Part shown: positions 33,036 through 41,334 of the stretch, one piece after another
Numbering within the stretch: the stretch's first letter is position 1
Layout of the letters: each line of letters opens with the position of its first letter
Assembly (NCBI GenBank): GCA_012840085.1
Contig: DUMB01000019.1
Location: forward strand, 1-41,405
Direction: 5' to 3'
DNA: 41,405 bases
Source of the DNA: Clostridiaceae bacterium
GTDB taxonomy: Bacteria; Bacillota; Clostridia; Acetivibrionales; DUMB01
Made by a program: the position numbers and the translations under genes
The notes under the pieces: model-generated
Told to the model about the DNA's origin: nothing
Database searches by the model: none
What the model saw: the letters and a program-made list of their open reading frames with translations, nothing else

Positions 33036-35288
33036 TTATGGTACGTAATGCCCCAATATAATTTTTAATTGCCCGTCATTTCCTATGATAAAATCGTAAT
33101 AGAAATCCTTGTAATTTTCATATTTCTTTATGTAGTTTTCATCCAATAATGGCATTTCGTACATCCCATAGGAATTGTAATCCGGTGGCACAAGGGGTGC
33201 AATGCTTACTCCAAAATCCAATGGATAGCTTTCAATTCGATTTAAATCTTCTATGTTGAAACCATTAGGGTATTCATTGTTCTCATCATCGGATAAAAAT
33301 TTCATTACATTTACATGCACAACTACAGGCTTTCCATCTTGAACTTCAAAGTCTTGTATAGTTCCAAAAACTTTCTTGCCGCCTTCCGCAAGATATTGCA
33401 ACGCATTAGACTGCAGGTCAATTATATTAAATGGCCCTTCAACAAACTTAAAACTATTCTTGATTTTTTCCATTGTACCTCCATCTGCATTCCTCGAGTT
33501 AAGAGTGATTCTAAATTCACGACATGTTTCATTATTAAATAAATACTCCCGTATCACATTATCGTTATCTTTACTTTCTTTTCCATTCCCTTCACTCCTA
33601 TATGGTATCAAATCAAATGTGCCCACTAAATTATCTCCATCATATATACCCCAACGAGGTGACGGCACATCTATTGCCTCAATCCTCCAATCGCTCGGTA
33701 TCTCTACAGTAAAGAAACTTGAGCCCGCTACCTTAAATCCTTCATTCAATGCTGCAGGTTTTTCATCTCCCAATAAAGATATCCAATGAGGAACATTAAT
33801 AATCTGTTCAGACATAGTTTCATAATCACTGCTAACTTCTTCATCATCCGGGGGATACTGTATATCTGATGGCCTCCTCGTAAAATAGGTATACCCATTG
33901 CCCTGCAGAACGATTTGCTGCATGACAGGCGCCTGCTGCATATCGGCCTCCGTTATTAATTCTCCTACAGCCCTCTGCATAGTAAAAAGCAGACCTGCGC
34001 CTTTATATTTATCGTATACTTTCTTGCAAAAAACAGATATGTTGTCATCTGATTCCTCAATTATGTACCTATCTTTCCATTCCACCGGGAAATTCAATGA
34101 AAATCCAAGCTTTTCATTTATATATAAAGCAACTTTACCCGTCTCTCTATTATCCGCCTCTTTGTCATTTTTATCCGTTTTTTCAGCACTTTTGCCCGTT
34201 CCCCCAGTACTTTTATCCATTTCCGAACCTGTATTCTGAGTACAACTGATACACAATCCCATGATGCTGATAATTAGCACTACCATAATCAAAGATATTA
34301 TACCTTTTCTTTTTTTGCGCAAATCAAAGAGACTTGCAAATCTCTTTTTCAAGACCCTTTTTCCTCCGTCAAAATTGGTGGAAAATACAGCTTTTGGCGC
34401 CTTTCCTTTATGAATAACCGACAGTATTGCCTCACTATAATCCTTTCGGTATTTTATATTTTGATTTTCCACCACTGCGGCATCACAAGATAGTTCCACA
34501 TCTTTATTGGCTTCTATGGCCATAAGGTGTACCAAAGGATTAAACCAATGGGTTGCTCTGGTAAGTAGAATCAATGCTTTATATAAAACATCCCTTCGTT
34601 TAACATGAATTAGTTCGTGACGGAGAATCATTTTCATATGATAAGGAGGGATAGTCATATCAGGTAACAAAAGTACCGGCTTCCAGAACCCCAGAACCAT
34701 TGGGCTTTTGATTATTCCGCACATCATAATTGGAATTGTCTTATTTATTTTTATTTCCTCGCAAACATCCTTATATGTTTTCAATATGTCCTGCTCCTCG
34801 ATAGCTTTACACCAGGCTTTAATATTCTTGCGGTATGAAAAATATATAATCAGGTGATACATCAAGAATAAAGCCGCACCTGTAATCCACAGAGCAGTTA
34901 AAATATTTGTAATTTTAAAATCGTTGATTGTGGATAACTGATTATTGGTTGTTGATTTTTGGCTATGTTCAGATTCAATCCTGGACGGTATAAAACTCTC
35001 ATTTTCAGGTTTCTTAACAGTAGTTTCATCCATTGTTTGTACATTGCGCTGGTCACCGGCCAGGCCTTCATGTACTGCCTTTTCAGGTGCAGATAAGTTT
35101 ATTGGAGGATCCGGCAATGTGATATTGACAGGTATAATTAAACGTATGGCTAAAATCAGCCATACCCAATATCTCCATTTGGCAGTATAATTTTTGTCCA
35201 GCACTTTTGAAAGCACTATTAACAACGCAATGACAACAGATACAGATAAACTGATCTCTATTATATTTTCAAAAATGTTTTTAACCAT
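33036..35288 (-). CDS. M56 (BlaR1-like) membrane metalloprotease with unusual extracellular region
   Basis: A 750-residue membrane sensor protease. N-terminal helices lead to the M56 domain with the zinc motif HELIH (H224, E225, H228) and the later NKDVELSCDAAVV. A further helix, near residues 335-355, precedes a Lys/Asp/Thr-rich linker. The extracellular part, about 390-750, is not a penicillin-binding domain. It begins LGFSLNFPVEWKDRY and contains a second related stretch FFTVEIPSDWRIEA, so two PsbP-like modules are plausible, followed by a unique C-terminus. In BlaR1/MecR1 systems ligand binding activates the protease, which inactivates the BlaI repressor. The ligand here must be something else. 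ATG 35288 follows AGAGAGGA and lies 4 bases after the repressor stop. Confidence 0.85.
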   Translation of the reverse strand: MVKNIFENIIEISLSVSVVIALLIVLSKVLDKNYTAKWRYWVWLILAIRLIIPVNITLPDPPINLSAPEKAVHEGLAGDQRNVQTMDETTVKKPENESFIPSRIESEHSQKSTTNNQLSTINDFKITNILTALWITGAALFLMYHLIIYFSYRKNIKAWCKAIEEQDILKTYKDVCEEIKINKTIPIMMCGIIKSPMVLGFWKPVLLLPDMTIPPYHMKMILRHELIHVKRRDVLYKALILLTRATHWFNPLVHLMAIEANKDVELSCDAAVVENQNIKYRKDYSEAILSVIHKGKAPKAVFSTNFDGGKRVLKKRFASLFDLRKKRKGIISLIMVVLIISIMGLCISCTQNTGSEMDKSTGGTGKSAEKTDKNDKEADNRETGKVALYINEKLGFSLNFPVEWKDRYIIEESDDNISVFCKKVYDKYKGAGLLFTMQRAVGELITEADMQQAPVMQQIVLQGNGYTYFTRRPSDIQYPPDDEEVSSDYETMSEQIINVPHWISLLGDEKPAALNEGFKVAGSSFFTVEIPSDWRIEAIDVPSPRWGIYDGDNLVGTFDLIPYRSEGNGKESKDNDNVIREYLFNNETCREFRITLNSRNADGGTMEKIKNSFKFVEGPFNIIDLQSNALQYLAEGGKKVFGTIQDFEVQDGKPVVVHVNVMKFLSDDENNEYPNGFNIEDLNRIESYPLDFGVSIAPLVPPDYNSYGMYEMPLLDENYIKKYENYKDFYYDFIIGNDGQLKIILGHYVP

Positions 35289-35292
35289 AACA

Positions 35293-35664
35293 CTATTCCT
35301 CTCTGGATTTCTCTTCAATAAATTTTTTTAGCTCTTCCAAGTCTTCATCAGAAATTATGTTGTTTTGGTATAGTTCTGCTACCATGTTTTTGATAGAGTT
35401 GTTATAAAATCTTTCCAAGAAGCTTTTATTTTTAATTTTCAAATACTCTTCTTCTTTTATCAAAGGAACGTAAACATTGTTTTTTCCCTGACTCTCACAT
35501 TTTAAAAATCCTTTTTTTACCAAGCGGGCAAGAAAATTTAAAACTGTAGTCTTAGCCCAATTTTTTTCTTTCATGCTTTCTGCTACATATGAAGAATTTA
35601 CCGGGCCTTTGGCCTTCCATATTGCAAGCATAATTTCCAATTCACTTTCGGACAGTCTTTTCAT
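35293..35664 (-). CDS. BlaI/MecI-family repressor
   Basis: A 123-residue winged-helix repressor. The opening RLSESELEIMLAIWKAKGPV and the recognition region WAKTTVLNFLARLVKKGFLK are typical of the BlaI/MecI/CopY group. The C-terminal helical part (EELKKFIEEK) would dimerise. Instead of the protease-cut Asn-Phe seen in some members, there is LNFLARL near residues 43-49, so cleavage at that place is possible but not certain. AGGAGG precedes the ATG. It is encoded directly before the M56 protease and behind TACA-N-TGTA-type operators. Confidence 0.9.
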   Translation of the reverse strand: MKRLSESELEIMLAIWKAKGPVNSSYVAESMKEKNWAKTTVLNFLARLVKKGFLKCESQGKNNVYVPLIKEEEYLKIKNKSFLERFYNNSIKNMVAELYQNNIISDEDLEELKKFIEEKSREE

Positions 35665-35680
35665 TCCTAACCTCCTTTTG

Positions 35681-35742
35681 TTCTACATATGTAGAATATC
35701 ATTGACAATTGTATTCTACATGTGTAGAATACAATTGTCAAT
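35681..35742 (-). promoter_or_regulatory. BlaI-type double operator and promoter
   Basis: A perfect 16-bp palindrome TTCTACATATGTAGAA (35681-35696) and a perfect 42-bp palindrome (35701-35742, two 20-base arms around TG) stand in tandem. Both contain CTACAT..GTAG, the BlaI-type core. On the minus strand TTGACA, 17 bases, TAGAAT forms a promoter inside the longer palindrome. Confidence 0.8.
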
Positions 35743-35798
35743 ATAAAAATAAAATTTATACTGCATGATCTCAGGTATAAAATTGTCCACCTGTAGAA

Positions 35799-37106
35799 TC
35801 AAACCTGAATTTTTCGCCTGTCAATAACTCTTTTTGCCTTACCTTCACTTCTTTCAATAGTCTTGGGTTCTACCAGTTTAACCTTTGCATTGATACCTAA
35901 TACGCTGCTTATTTCCTTTTTGATTTTTCTTTCGAGGTCTTCCATTTTCTTGACTTCGTCTTTAAACAAATCCCGGGAGACTTCAACCCATATCTCAAGA
36001 GTATCCAGGTTATCAACCCTGTCTACTATCAACAAATAATGAGGAGCTGTTTCACCTATCTCTAAAAGTATACTTTCTATCTGCGACGGGAACACATTTA
36101 CACCTCTTATAATGAGCATGTCGTCACTTCTTCCTGTAACTTTGCTCATTCTTACAAGAGTCCTGCCGCATTCGCATTTTTCATAATTCAACGAGGATAT
36201 ATCATGTGTTCTGTATCTGATCAGTGGCAGCCCTTCCTTGGTAATTGTCGTGAAAACAAGTTCTCCCTTAGTACCTGGAGGCAGTACTTCTCCTGTATCA
36301 GGATCTATTATTTCAGGTATGAAATGATCCTCCTGGATATGCAAACCACATTTGCAATAACAATCGACCGACACACCCGGTCCTATTATTTCGCTGAGCC
36401 CGTATATATCCAATGCCATAATTCCCAAGCGTTCCTCTATTTCCTTTCTCATGTTTTCAGACCAAGATTCGGCTCCGAAGATACCTGCCTCAAGTTTTAA
36501 ATCACTTCTTTTGATACCCATTTCCTCCATTTCTTCAGCCAAATAAAGCGCATATGACGGAGTACATGCCAAAATAGTCGTACCAAAGTCCTTCATAATC
36601 TGCAACTGCCTTTTGGTGTTGCCTCCTGAAACAGGTATCACAGTAGCCCCTATCTTTTCAGCACCGTAGTGTATGCCAAGCCCGCCTGTAAACAAACCAT
36701 ATCCATAGGCAACCTGCACTATGGATTTTTTATTGGCGCCTGCACTATATAATGACCTTGCCACCACCTCAACCCAGGTTTCCAAATCCTTACGAGTATA
36801 ACCTACAACCGTCGGTTTTCCTGTTGTCCCGGAAGAAGCATGTATTCTTACTATCTCACTCATTGGTACAGTAAACATACCGAAGGGATATGTGTATCTT
36901 AAATCCTGTTTATCTGTAAACGGCAGTTTCTTCAAATCATCCAACGATTTTATATCTCCGGGTTCAATGCCGGCTTTCTGCATTTTATCCCGGTAAATGG
37001 GTACATTTTGATAAACCTTCTCAATAGTTCTTTTAAGCCTTTCTGTCTGAATGCTGGTCATTTCGTCTCGCGACATACACTCGTATGTCGAATTCCAGTA
37101 TTGCAT
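35799..37106 (-). CDS. paaK: Phenylacetate-CoA ligase family adenylate-forming enzyme
   Basis: A 435-residue cytoplasmic ligase that activates an aryl or short acyl acid to its CoA thioester through an acyl-adenylate. Landmarks are the N-terminal [19 protein letters not shown], the phosphate loop [34 protein letters not shown], and the AMP-site [12 protein letters not shown]. Further on are the Cys-rich CYCKCGLH and CECGRTL segments, [19 protein letters not shown], and the C-terminal [11 protein letters not shown] with the catalytic Lys. Many clostridial homologues act in indole- or aryl-acetate metabolism rather than phenylacetate. GGAGGGG precedes the ATG. It diverges from the acyl-chemistry operon, so it might supply that operon with an activated acid, but this is inference. 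Confidence 0.9.
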   Translation of the reverse strand: MQYWNSTYECMSRDEMTSIQTERLKRTIEKVYQNVPIYRDKMQKAGIEPGDIKSLDDLKKLPFTDKQDLRYTYPFGMFTVPMSEIVRIHASSGTTGKPTVVGYTRKDLETWVEVVARSLYSAGANKKSIVQVAYGYGLFTGGLGIHYGAEKIGATVIPVSGGNTKRQLQIMKDFGTTILACTPSYALYLAEEMEEMGIKRSDLKLEAGIFGAESWSENMRKEIEERLGIMALDIYGLSEIIGPGVSVDCYCKCGLHIQEDHFIPEIIDPDTGEVLPPGTKGELVFTTITKEGLPLIRYRTHDISSLNYEKCECGRTLVRMSKVTGRSDDMLIIRGVNVFPSQIESILLEIGETAPHYLLIVDRVDNLDTLEIWVEVSRDLFKDEVKKMEDLERKIKKEISSVLGINAKVKLVEPKTIERSEGKAKRVIDRRKIQV

Positions 37107-37275
37107 ATTTTCCCCTCCAAAATTTTCTTATTCTCAAGCTAAACATTCTGCTTTATACAATTTTTTTATTTGCAGACCTGCGTTTCATAAACCTGACAGG
37201 CAATTCCCTGTCGAAACTTCTACTTAATTAATAACTTGATTTTTCATATTAACTGCTATGCTGCAGCTGCCATTA

Positions 37276-37550
37276 CCATTTGTTTGCTCTACAAACAGGC
37301 AGTAGCGCATAAATATTCAAGCTATACTAAAGCTGAGCTTGAATACTTAAACTCGATATAAAATTTATACTCTTAGGAATAATATATTTACATAATCCAG
37401 AAAAAGTGTAACTATTATTGAAAAATTGTTAACATAATTCGTTTTTCTTTTAAACTACAAACATATTCTTTACTTGTAACAACTAAACGAAGGATTACAT
37501 AATATAGTATTGCTTAGGTAAACTAATTATAGATTATATTATGTAAACAT
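37276..37550 (+). promoter_or_regulatory. Leader region A of the acyl-chemistry operon
   Basis: The 497-base gap between the CoA ligase and the acyltransferase start holds no gene. A block at 37276-37344 (CCATTTGTTTGCT..CAAACA, then AAAGCTG and TTGAATA) recurs at 39058-39118. ATTATGTAA motifs occur at 37388-37396 and 37495-37503 (reverse) and at 37538-37546 (forward). I cannot place the -35 and -10 boxes with confidence. Confidence 0.55.
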
Positions 37551-37603
37551 CATTGTCGTAAAATACTATCATTTTAAAATCTGATATGTATGGAGCGGTT
37601 GAC

Positions 37604-39028
37604 ATGAAAGATAAATTAGATATTGCTAATTATTATAAAAATTTTTATAAGGCATTTTCAAAATGCGGCACATCATATAAAACTAAACGTGAGAATGCAG
37701 CAGACGACCCGGATATTATTCCTGCCGATGCACATGATATTTTCAATTATGTTGCCCGCTATGATATGGCAAATTTTCAGATTCAGGCCATAATGAAGCT
37801 GGATGGAAAACTTGATTTCAACAAATTAAAAAGAGCGGTAAGATTATTAGCTGATGCAGAACCGGTTTTCGGTTGCAGATTTGTAAAGAGAAGCACACCC
37901 TATTGGAAGCGTTGTGATGATATTGACAATATAGAGTTTTGTTCCTTTGTGGAGACCGGTGATCCTGATGAAGCTGTCCGGAGATTTCTTGAAAGTCCCC
38001 TGGATATGGATAACGATCCGGTGCATAAAGTAATACTTATAAGGTCAGGAGCAACTGATACCTTAGGTGTGAAAATTAGTCACGTTTGCTGCGATGCAGC
38101 CGGTGCCAGAGAATATATTCATCTTCTTTCAGACATTTACTGTCGTATTGATAACAGAGATGGCGATTTTGTTCCAAATCCGAGTAAAAGAGATAAAAAT
38201 GATCACTACAGATTATTAAGTGCTCTTATGGAAAATCCTGCGCCATCGTGGGATCCTCTTGCACAAACAGCAATGCCCACATGGAAATTCCCATGGAAAA
38301 ACGGCAGGATTGGCTCTACCGGATTTGCGGTATGCAGGCTTCCCGAGGGTCATCTGGACATAATGAAAAGTTATGGAAAAGCCAGAGGTGCAACAATCAA
38401 TGATTTGATTCTGACTGCAGTTTTCAGAGCTATGTTTGAAATATCCAATCCCCCATATGGTATACCAATGGATATCCCACTTACAATTGATTTACGAAAA
38501 TTTCTTCCTGATAAAAAGGCTGAGGCAATAAGGAATTTATCCGACGGGGTTGTAATAAGACTGGACAGGAAACCAAAAGAAACCTTTGAGGAGACCCTGT
38601 CCAGGGTTGTAGCATTGACAACGGTGGTGAAAAAGGGACGTCCAAGCATTAGAAGTCTTAAATGGGCGGAATTTATCGAATCAATGAACTTCCATCAGAT
38701 CTGCGCTTTCTTTAAAGCTGAATCACAATTAATTAATATGATATCGCAAAGCCCTGTTAATATCTTTGATAAGTGCTGTCCCATATTGTCCAATTTTGGC
38801 TTTATTTCGAAATCCCTGATTAAATTTGGTGAGAATGTTGTAACTTACGCTTACATCATTCCTCCGGTTGTGCGTGCACCCGGCATTCTGCTTGTTGCCA
38901 GCACCTATAATGGTGTAATTACACTGGGAGTCGGTTATTACAAACCTTCAGTCAATAAGTCTCATATGGAAGGACTTCTTGGTAAAATCAGAGATGAGTT
39001 AGTGGAAGGATGCAGGGCTCAGGAATGA
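37604..39028 (+). CDS. Condensation-domain/alcohol acetyltransferase-like acyltransferase
   Basis: A 474-residue protein of the CoA/carrier-protein-dependent acyltransferase fold (NRPS condensation, alcohol acetyltransferase and wax-ester-synthase group). The HxxxD motif is visible as H160-V-C-C-D164, in KISHVCCDAAGAREY. It follows an N-terminal half typical of the fold (LDFNKLKRAVRLLADAEPVF). The second half has ATINDLILTAVFRAM and NLSDGVVIRLDRK. Such enzymes join an acyl group, carried on CoA or ACP, to an alcohol or amine. The first His of the usual HHxxxD is Ser here, which is common. I chose ATG 37604 because GGAG lies 9 bases upstream, between it and the in-frame ATG at 37586. It heads a set with ACP, ketosynthase and reductase genes downstream. 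Confidence 0.8.
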   Translation: MKDKLDIANYYKNFYKAFSKCGTSYKTKRENAADDPDIIPADAHDIFNYVARYDMANFQIQAIMKLDGKLDFNKLKRAVRLLADAEPVFGCRFVKRSTPYWKRCDDIDNIEFCSFVETGDPDEAVRRFLESPLDMDNDPVHKVILIRSGATDTLGVKISHVCCDAAGAREYIHLLSDIYCRIDNRDGDFVPNPSKRDKNDHYRLLSALMENPAPSWDPLAQTAMPTWKFPWKNGRIGSTGFAVCRLPEGHLDIMKSYGKARGATINDLILTAVFRAMFEISNPPYGIPMDIPLTIDLRKFLPDKKAEAIRNLSDGVVIRLDRKPKETFEETLSRVVALTTVVKKGRPSIRSLKWAEFIESMNFHQICAFFKAESQLINMISQSPVNIFDKCCPILSNFGFISKSLIKFGENVVTYAYIIPPVVRAPGILLVASTYNGVITLGVGYYKPSVNKSHMEGLLGKIRDELVEGCRAQE

Positions 39029-39057
39029 GCCAACTTTGCCTTGGAGCTCTTACTCCT

Positions 39058-39236
39058 CCCATTTGTTTGCTGTGCAAACAGACAGTTGTGCATTATATTA
39101 AAGCTGGGCTGAATATAAAACAAATAAGATTATGCAAACCACAAACAAAAGCTAAAGTTATGTAATATAGACATAATCGCTGTTATAAAAATTCTCACAC
39201 TTACTACTTAAGCAACATATCTTATTATGTAAACAT
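39058..39236 (+). promoter_or_regulatory. Leader region B in front of the carrier-protein gene
   Basis: The 244-base gap between acyltransferase and ACP genes repeats elements of leader A. It has the CCATTTGTTTGCT..CAAACA block with AAAGCTGGGCTGAATA at 39058-39118, and ATTATGTAA-type motifs at 39129-39137 (one change), 39158-39165 and 39224-39232. TTATGT and ACATAA also form an inverted repeat at 39158-39176. It suggests a second, co-regulated promoter. Confidence 0.55.
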
Positions 39237-39272
39237 TTTTAAATTATCTTCTGGCAGAAAGGGGATTTTTTT

Positions 39273-39491
39273 ATGACCGTTAAAGAAAAGCTGAATATTC
39301 TAGAGGAACTGCTGTCCATCCAAAAAGATACATTGGATGAAAACAGCTTACTTGAAGATATAGAAGAATGGGACTCCATGGCTGTTATATCCTTAATCGC
39401 TATGTTTGACAGTCTCTTCGGCAAGGAAATTAAATCTGAAGAAATAAAACGGTTTAGGACAGTAAAAGACATTATAGATATAATGGAATGA
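39273..39491 (+). CDS. Acyl carrier protein
   Basis: A 72-residue acidic four-helix protein with the phosphopantetheine attachment site at S35 in WDSMAVISLI. The rest matches carrier proteins: an N-terminal helix KEKLNILEELL and a C-terminal TVKDIIDIM. DSM replaces the DSL usual in fatty-acid ACPs, which is seen in stand-alone carrier proteins of specialised pathways. AAAGGGGA lies 7 bases before the ATG. The ketosynthase gene starts 11 bases downstream, so the two are co-translated partners. No phosphopantetheinyl transferase is encoded in the window. Confidence 0.9.
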   Translation: MTVKEKLNILEELLSIQKDTLDENSLLEDIEEWDSMAVISLIAMFDSLFGKEIKSEEIKRFRTVKDIIDIME

Positions 39492-39502
39492 GGTGCAGAT
39501 AA

Positions 39503-40576
39503 TTGGCTACCGGGATATTAAAAAACGTGGAAATAAAAGGTATAGCGTGTGCAGTACCCGACCACATTGTAAATAACGAAGATTATTTTGATGTATTCGG
39601 GGAAGAAAACGTACGCAGGTTTATTAAAATGACAGGCGTTAAAACAAGACACGTTGCTTTTGACGAGCAATGTACTTCAGATTTATGCTATGTTGCTGCC
39701 AAAAGCCTTATGAAAAAGCTGAACTGGGAACCTTCTTCCATTGATGCACTGATTCTTGTCACCCAGACACCAGATTATGCAATACCTGCAACGGCATGCG
39801 TCCTGCAATACAGACTCGGACTTAGCGATGATTGCATAGCCTTTGATATAAATCTCGGCTGCTCTGCATATGTTTACGGCTTATGGCAGGCTGCTACAAT
39901 GATTTCTACACAAAATATCAACAGGGTTCTGCTCCTTGTCGGAGATACCAGTAATTTCGGCATTAATCAAAATGACAGTTCTACAGCAATGATATTTGGC
40001 GACGGTGGAACGGCAACTGCTCTGGAAAAGACTGAAGGCAAGGATTTAAAGTACTTCTTAAAAACCAAAGGCAGCGGATACAAATCCATAATTGTTCCTG
40101 CCGGCCACGCCAGAAGCAGAAGTCAAATCATCACAGATTCTTCAGAATATGAACTGTACATGAATGGCGCAGATGTTTTTTCATTTACTATTACCGACGT
40201 TCCAAATGCCTTGAACAGCTTTATGAAGGAGTATTCTATTGACAAAAATGAAGTAGATATGTTTGTGTTCCACCAGGCCAATCTTTTTATTCTTAAACAC
40301 CTGGCTAAAAAGTTAGGCATTCCTATGGAGAAAGTGCCTATATCCATTGACAGATATGGAAACACCAGCGGTGAATCAATTCCACTTACACTGGTTGATG
40401 TTCTTGGCGGAGAGCAATCAGACGATACATTGAAGCTGATACTGTGCGGCTTTGGTGTAGGTCTATCCTATGGAGGGATTTATCTCGAACTGAAAAAATC
40501 AGCATGCCTGCCTATGATATACACCAATTATTACTTTAAAGGAGATGTAAGCAAAGAAAGGGAGGAAGACAAATGA
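39503..40576 (+). CDS. 3-Oxoacyl-ACP synthase III-like enzyme
   Basis: A 357-residue thiolase-fold condensing enzyme of the KAS III group. The catalytic triad is visible: C120 in DINLGCSAYVYGL, H257 in VFHQANLFILKHL and N287 in RYGNTSGESIPL. KAS III enzymes start chains by decarboxylative condensation of an acyl-CoA with malonyl-ACP; relatives in natural-product pathways use other starters or form esters. The start is TTG at 39503 with GAGGTG 7 bases upstream; no ATG is available nearby. The stop overlaps the reductase start as ATGA. No malonyltransferase, dehydratase or enoyl reductase is encoded here. Confidence 0.92.
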   Translation: MATGILKNVEIKGIACAVPDHIVNNEDYFDVFGEENVRRFIKMTGVKTRHVAFDEQCTSDLCYVAAKSLMKKLNWEPSSIDALILVTQTPDYAIPATACVLQYRLGLSDDCIAFDINLGCSAYVYGLWQAATMISTQNINRVLLLVGDTSNFGINQNDSSTAMIFGDGGTATALEKTEGKDLKYFLKTKGSGYKSIIVPAGHARSRSQIITDSSEYELYMNGADVFSFTITDVPNALNSFMKEYSIDKNEVDMFVFHQANLFILKHLAKKLGIPMEKVPISIDRYGNTSGESIPLTLVDVLGGEQSDDTLKLILCGFGVGLSYGGIYLELKKSACLPMIYTNYYFKGDVSKEREEDK

Positions 40577-41334
40577 TAAACCCTATGGATCTGAGTGGAA
40601 AAAATATATTGGTTACGGGTGCTTCCTCAGGGATCGGAAAAGGTATTGCCGTTTTCTTAAGTAAACTCGGTGCAAATATTATTATGGTTGCAAGAAATGA
40701 AGAAAAACTGAAGGAAACAAGCAAAGAGCTGGAATCTGGAAACCATTCCTACTACCCGTTTGACTTAAGCAATTTAAATGAAATAGAAGGTTTGATAGAC
40801 AATATATGCAGCGATGGCAAAAAACTTAACGGAATTGTGCATTCAGCCGGCATATCCCGCACAGTTCCCGTTCAATACTTAAAATTAGACGATTTGAACA
40901 GTATTATGTCAGTAAATTTTTATTCCTTTATAGAGCTGGTAAAGCATTTTTCCAAGAGAAAGTATAATGATAATGGCGGCAGTGTCGTAGCAATATCGTC
41001 AATTTCAAGCAAAGTTGGAGCCAGGGGCTTATCTGCATATTGTGCAAGCAAGGGAGCTCTTGAAAGTGCTATCAGACCTATAGCATTGGAAATGGCATCA
41101 AGGAACATAAGAGTTAATTCTGTTGCTCCAGGCATGATCAAAACTCAAATATATGATGGCTTGACTGAGATTGTCAACAACAAAGATTTTGAAAAAGACC
41201 TGAAAAAAAGACAAATACTTGGGTTAGGAATGCCTGATGATGTCGCTTATGCAGTAGCTTTTCTGCTGAGTGATGCAGCCAGGTTTATTACAGGCACAAC
41301 TATTATAGTCGATGGAGGCTATTCGGCACATTAG
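40573..41334 (+). CDS. Short-chain dehydrogenase/reductase (FabG-like ketoreductase)
   Basis: A 253-residue SDR. The cofactor motif TGASSGIG is at residues 15-22, and the catalytic residues are S143, Y156 and K160 (ISSISS and YCASK). The usual NAG strand reads HSAG (90-93). RVNSVAPGMIKTQIY and the C-terminal FITGTTIIVDGGYS are family landmarks. FabG-like members reduce 3-oxoacyl-ACP to 3-hydroxyacyl-ACP with NADPH, which fits directly after a KAS III and an ACP. GGGAGGAAG precedes ATG 40573, which overlaps the ketosynthase stop by 4 bases. It is the last complete gene. The sequence beyond the stop is a repeat element. Confidence 0.92.
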   Translation: MINPMDLSGKNILVTGASSGIGKGIAVFLSKLGANIIMVARNEEKLKETSKELESGNHSYYPFDLSNLNEIEGLIDNICSDGKKLNGIVHSAGISRTVPVQYLKLDDLNSIMSVNFYSFIELVKHFSKRKYNDNGGSVVAISSISSKVGARGLSAYCASKGALESAIRPIALEMASRNIRVNSVAPGMIKTQIYDGLTEIVNNKDFEKDLKKRQILGLGMPDDVAYAVAFLLSDAARFITGTTIIVDGGYSAH

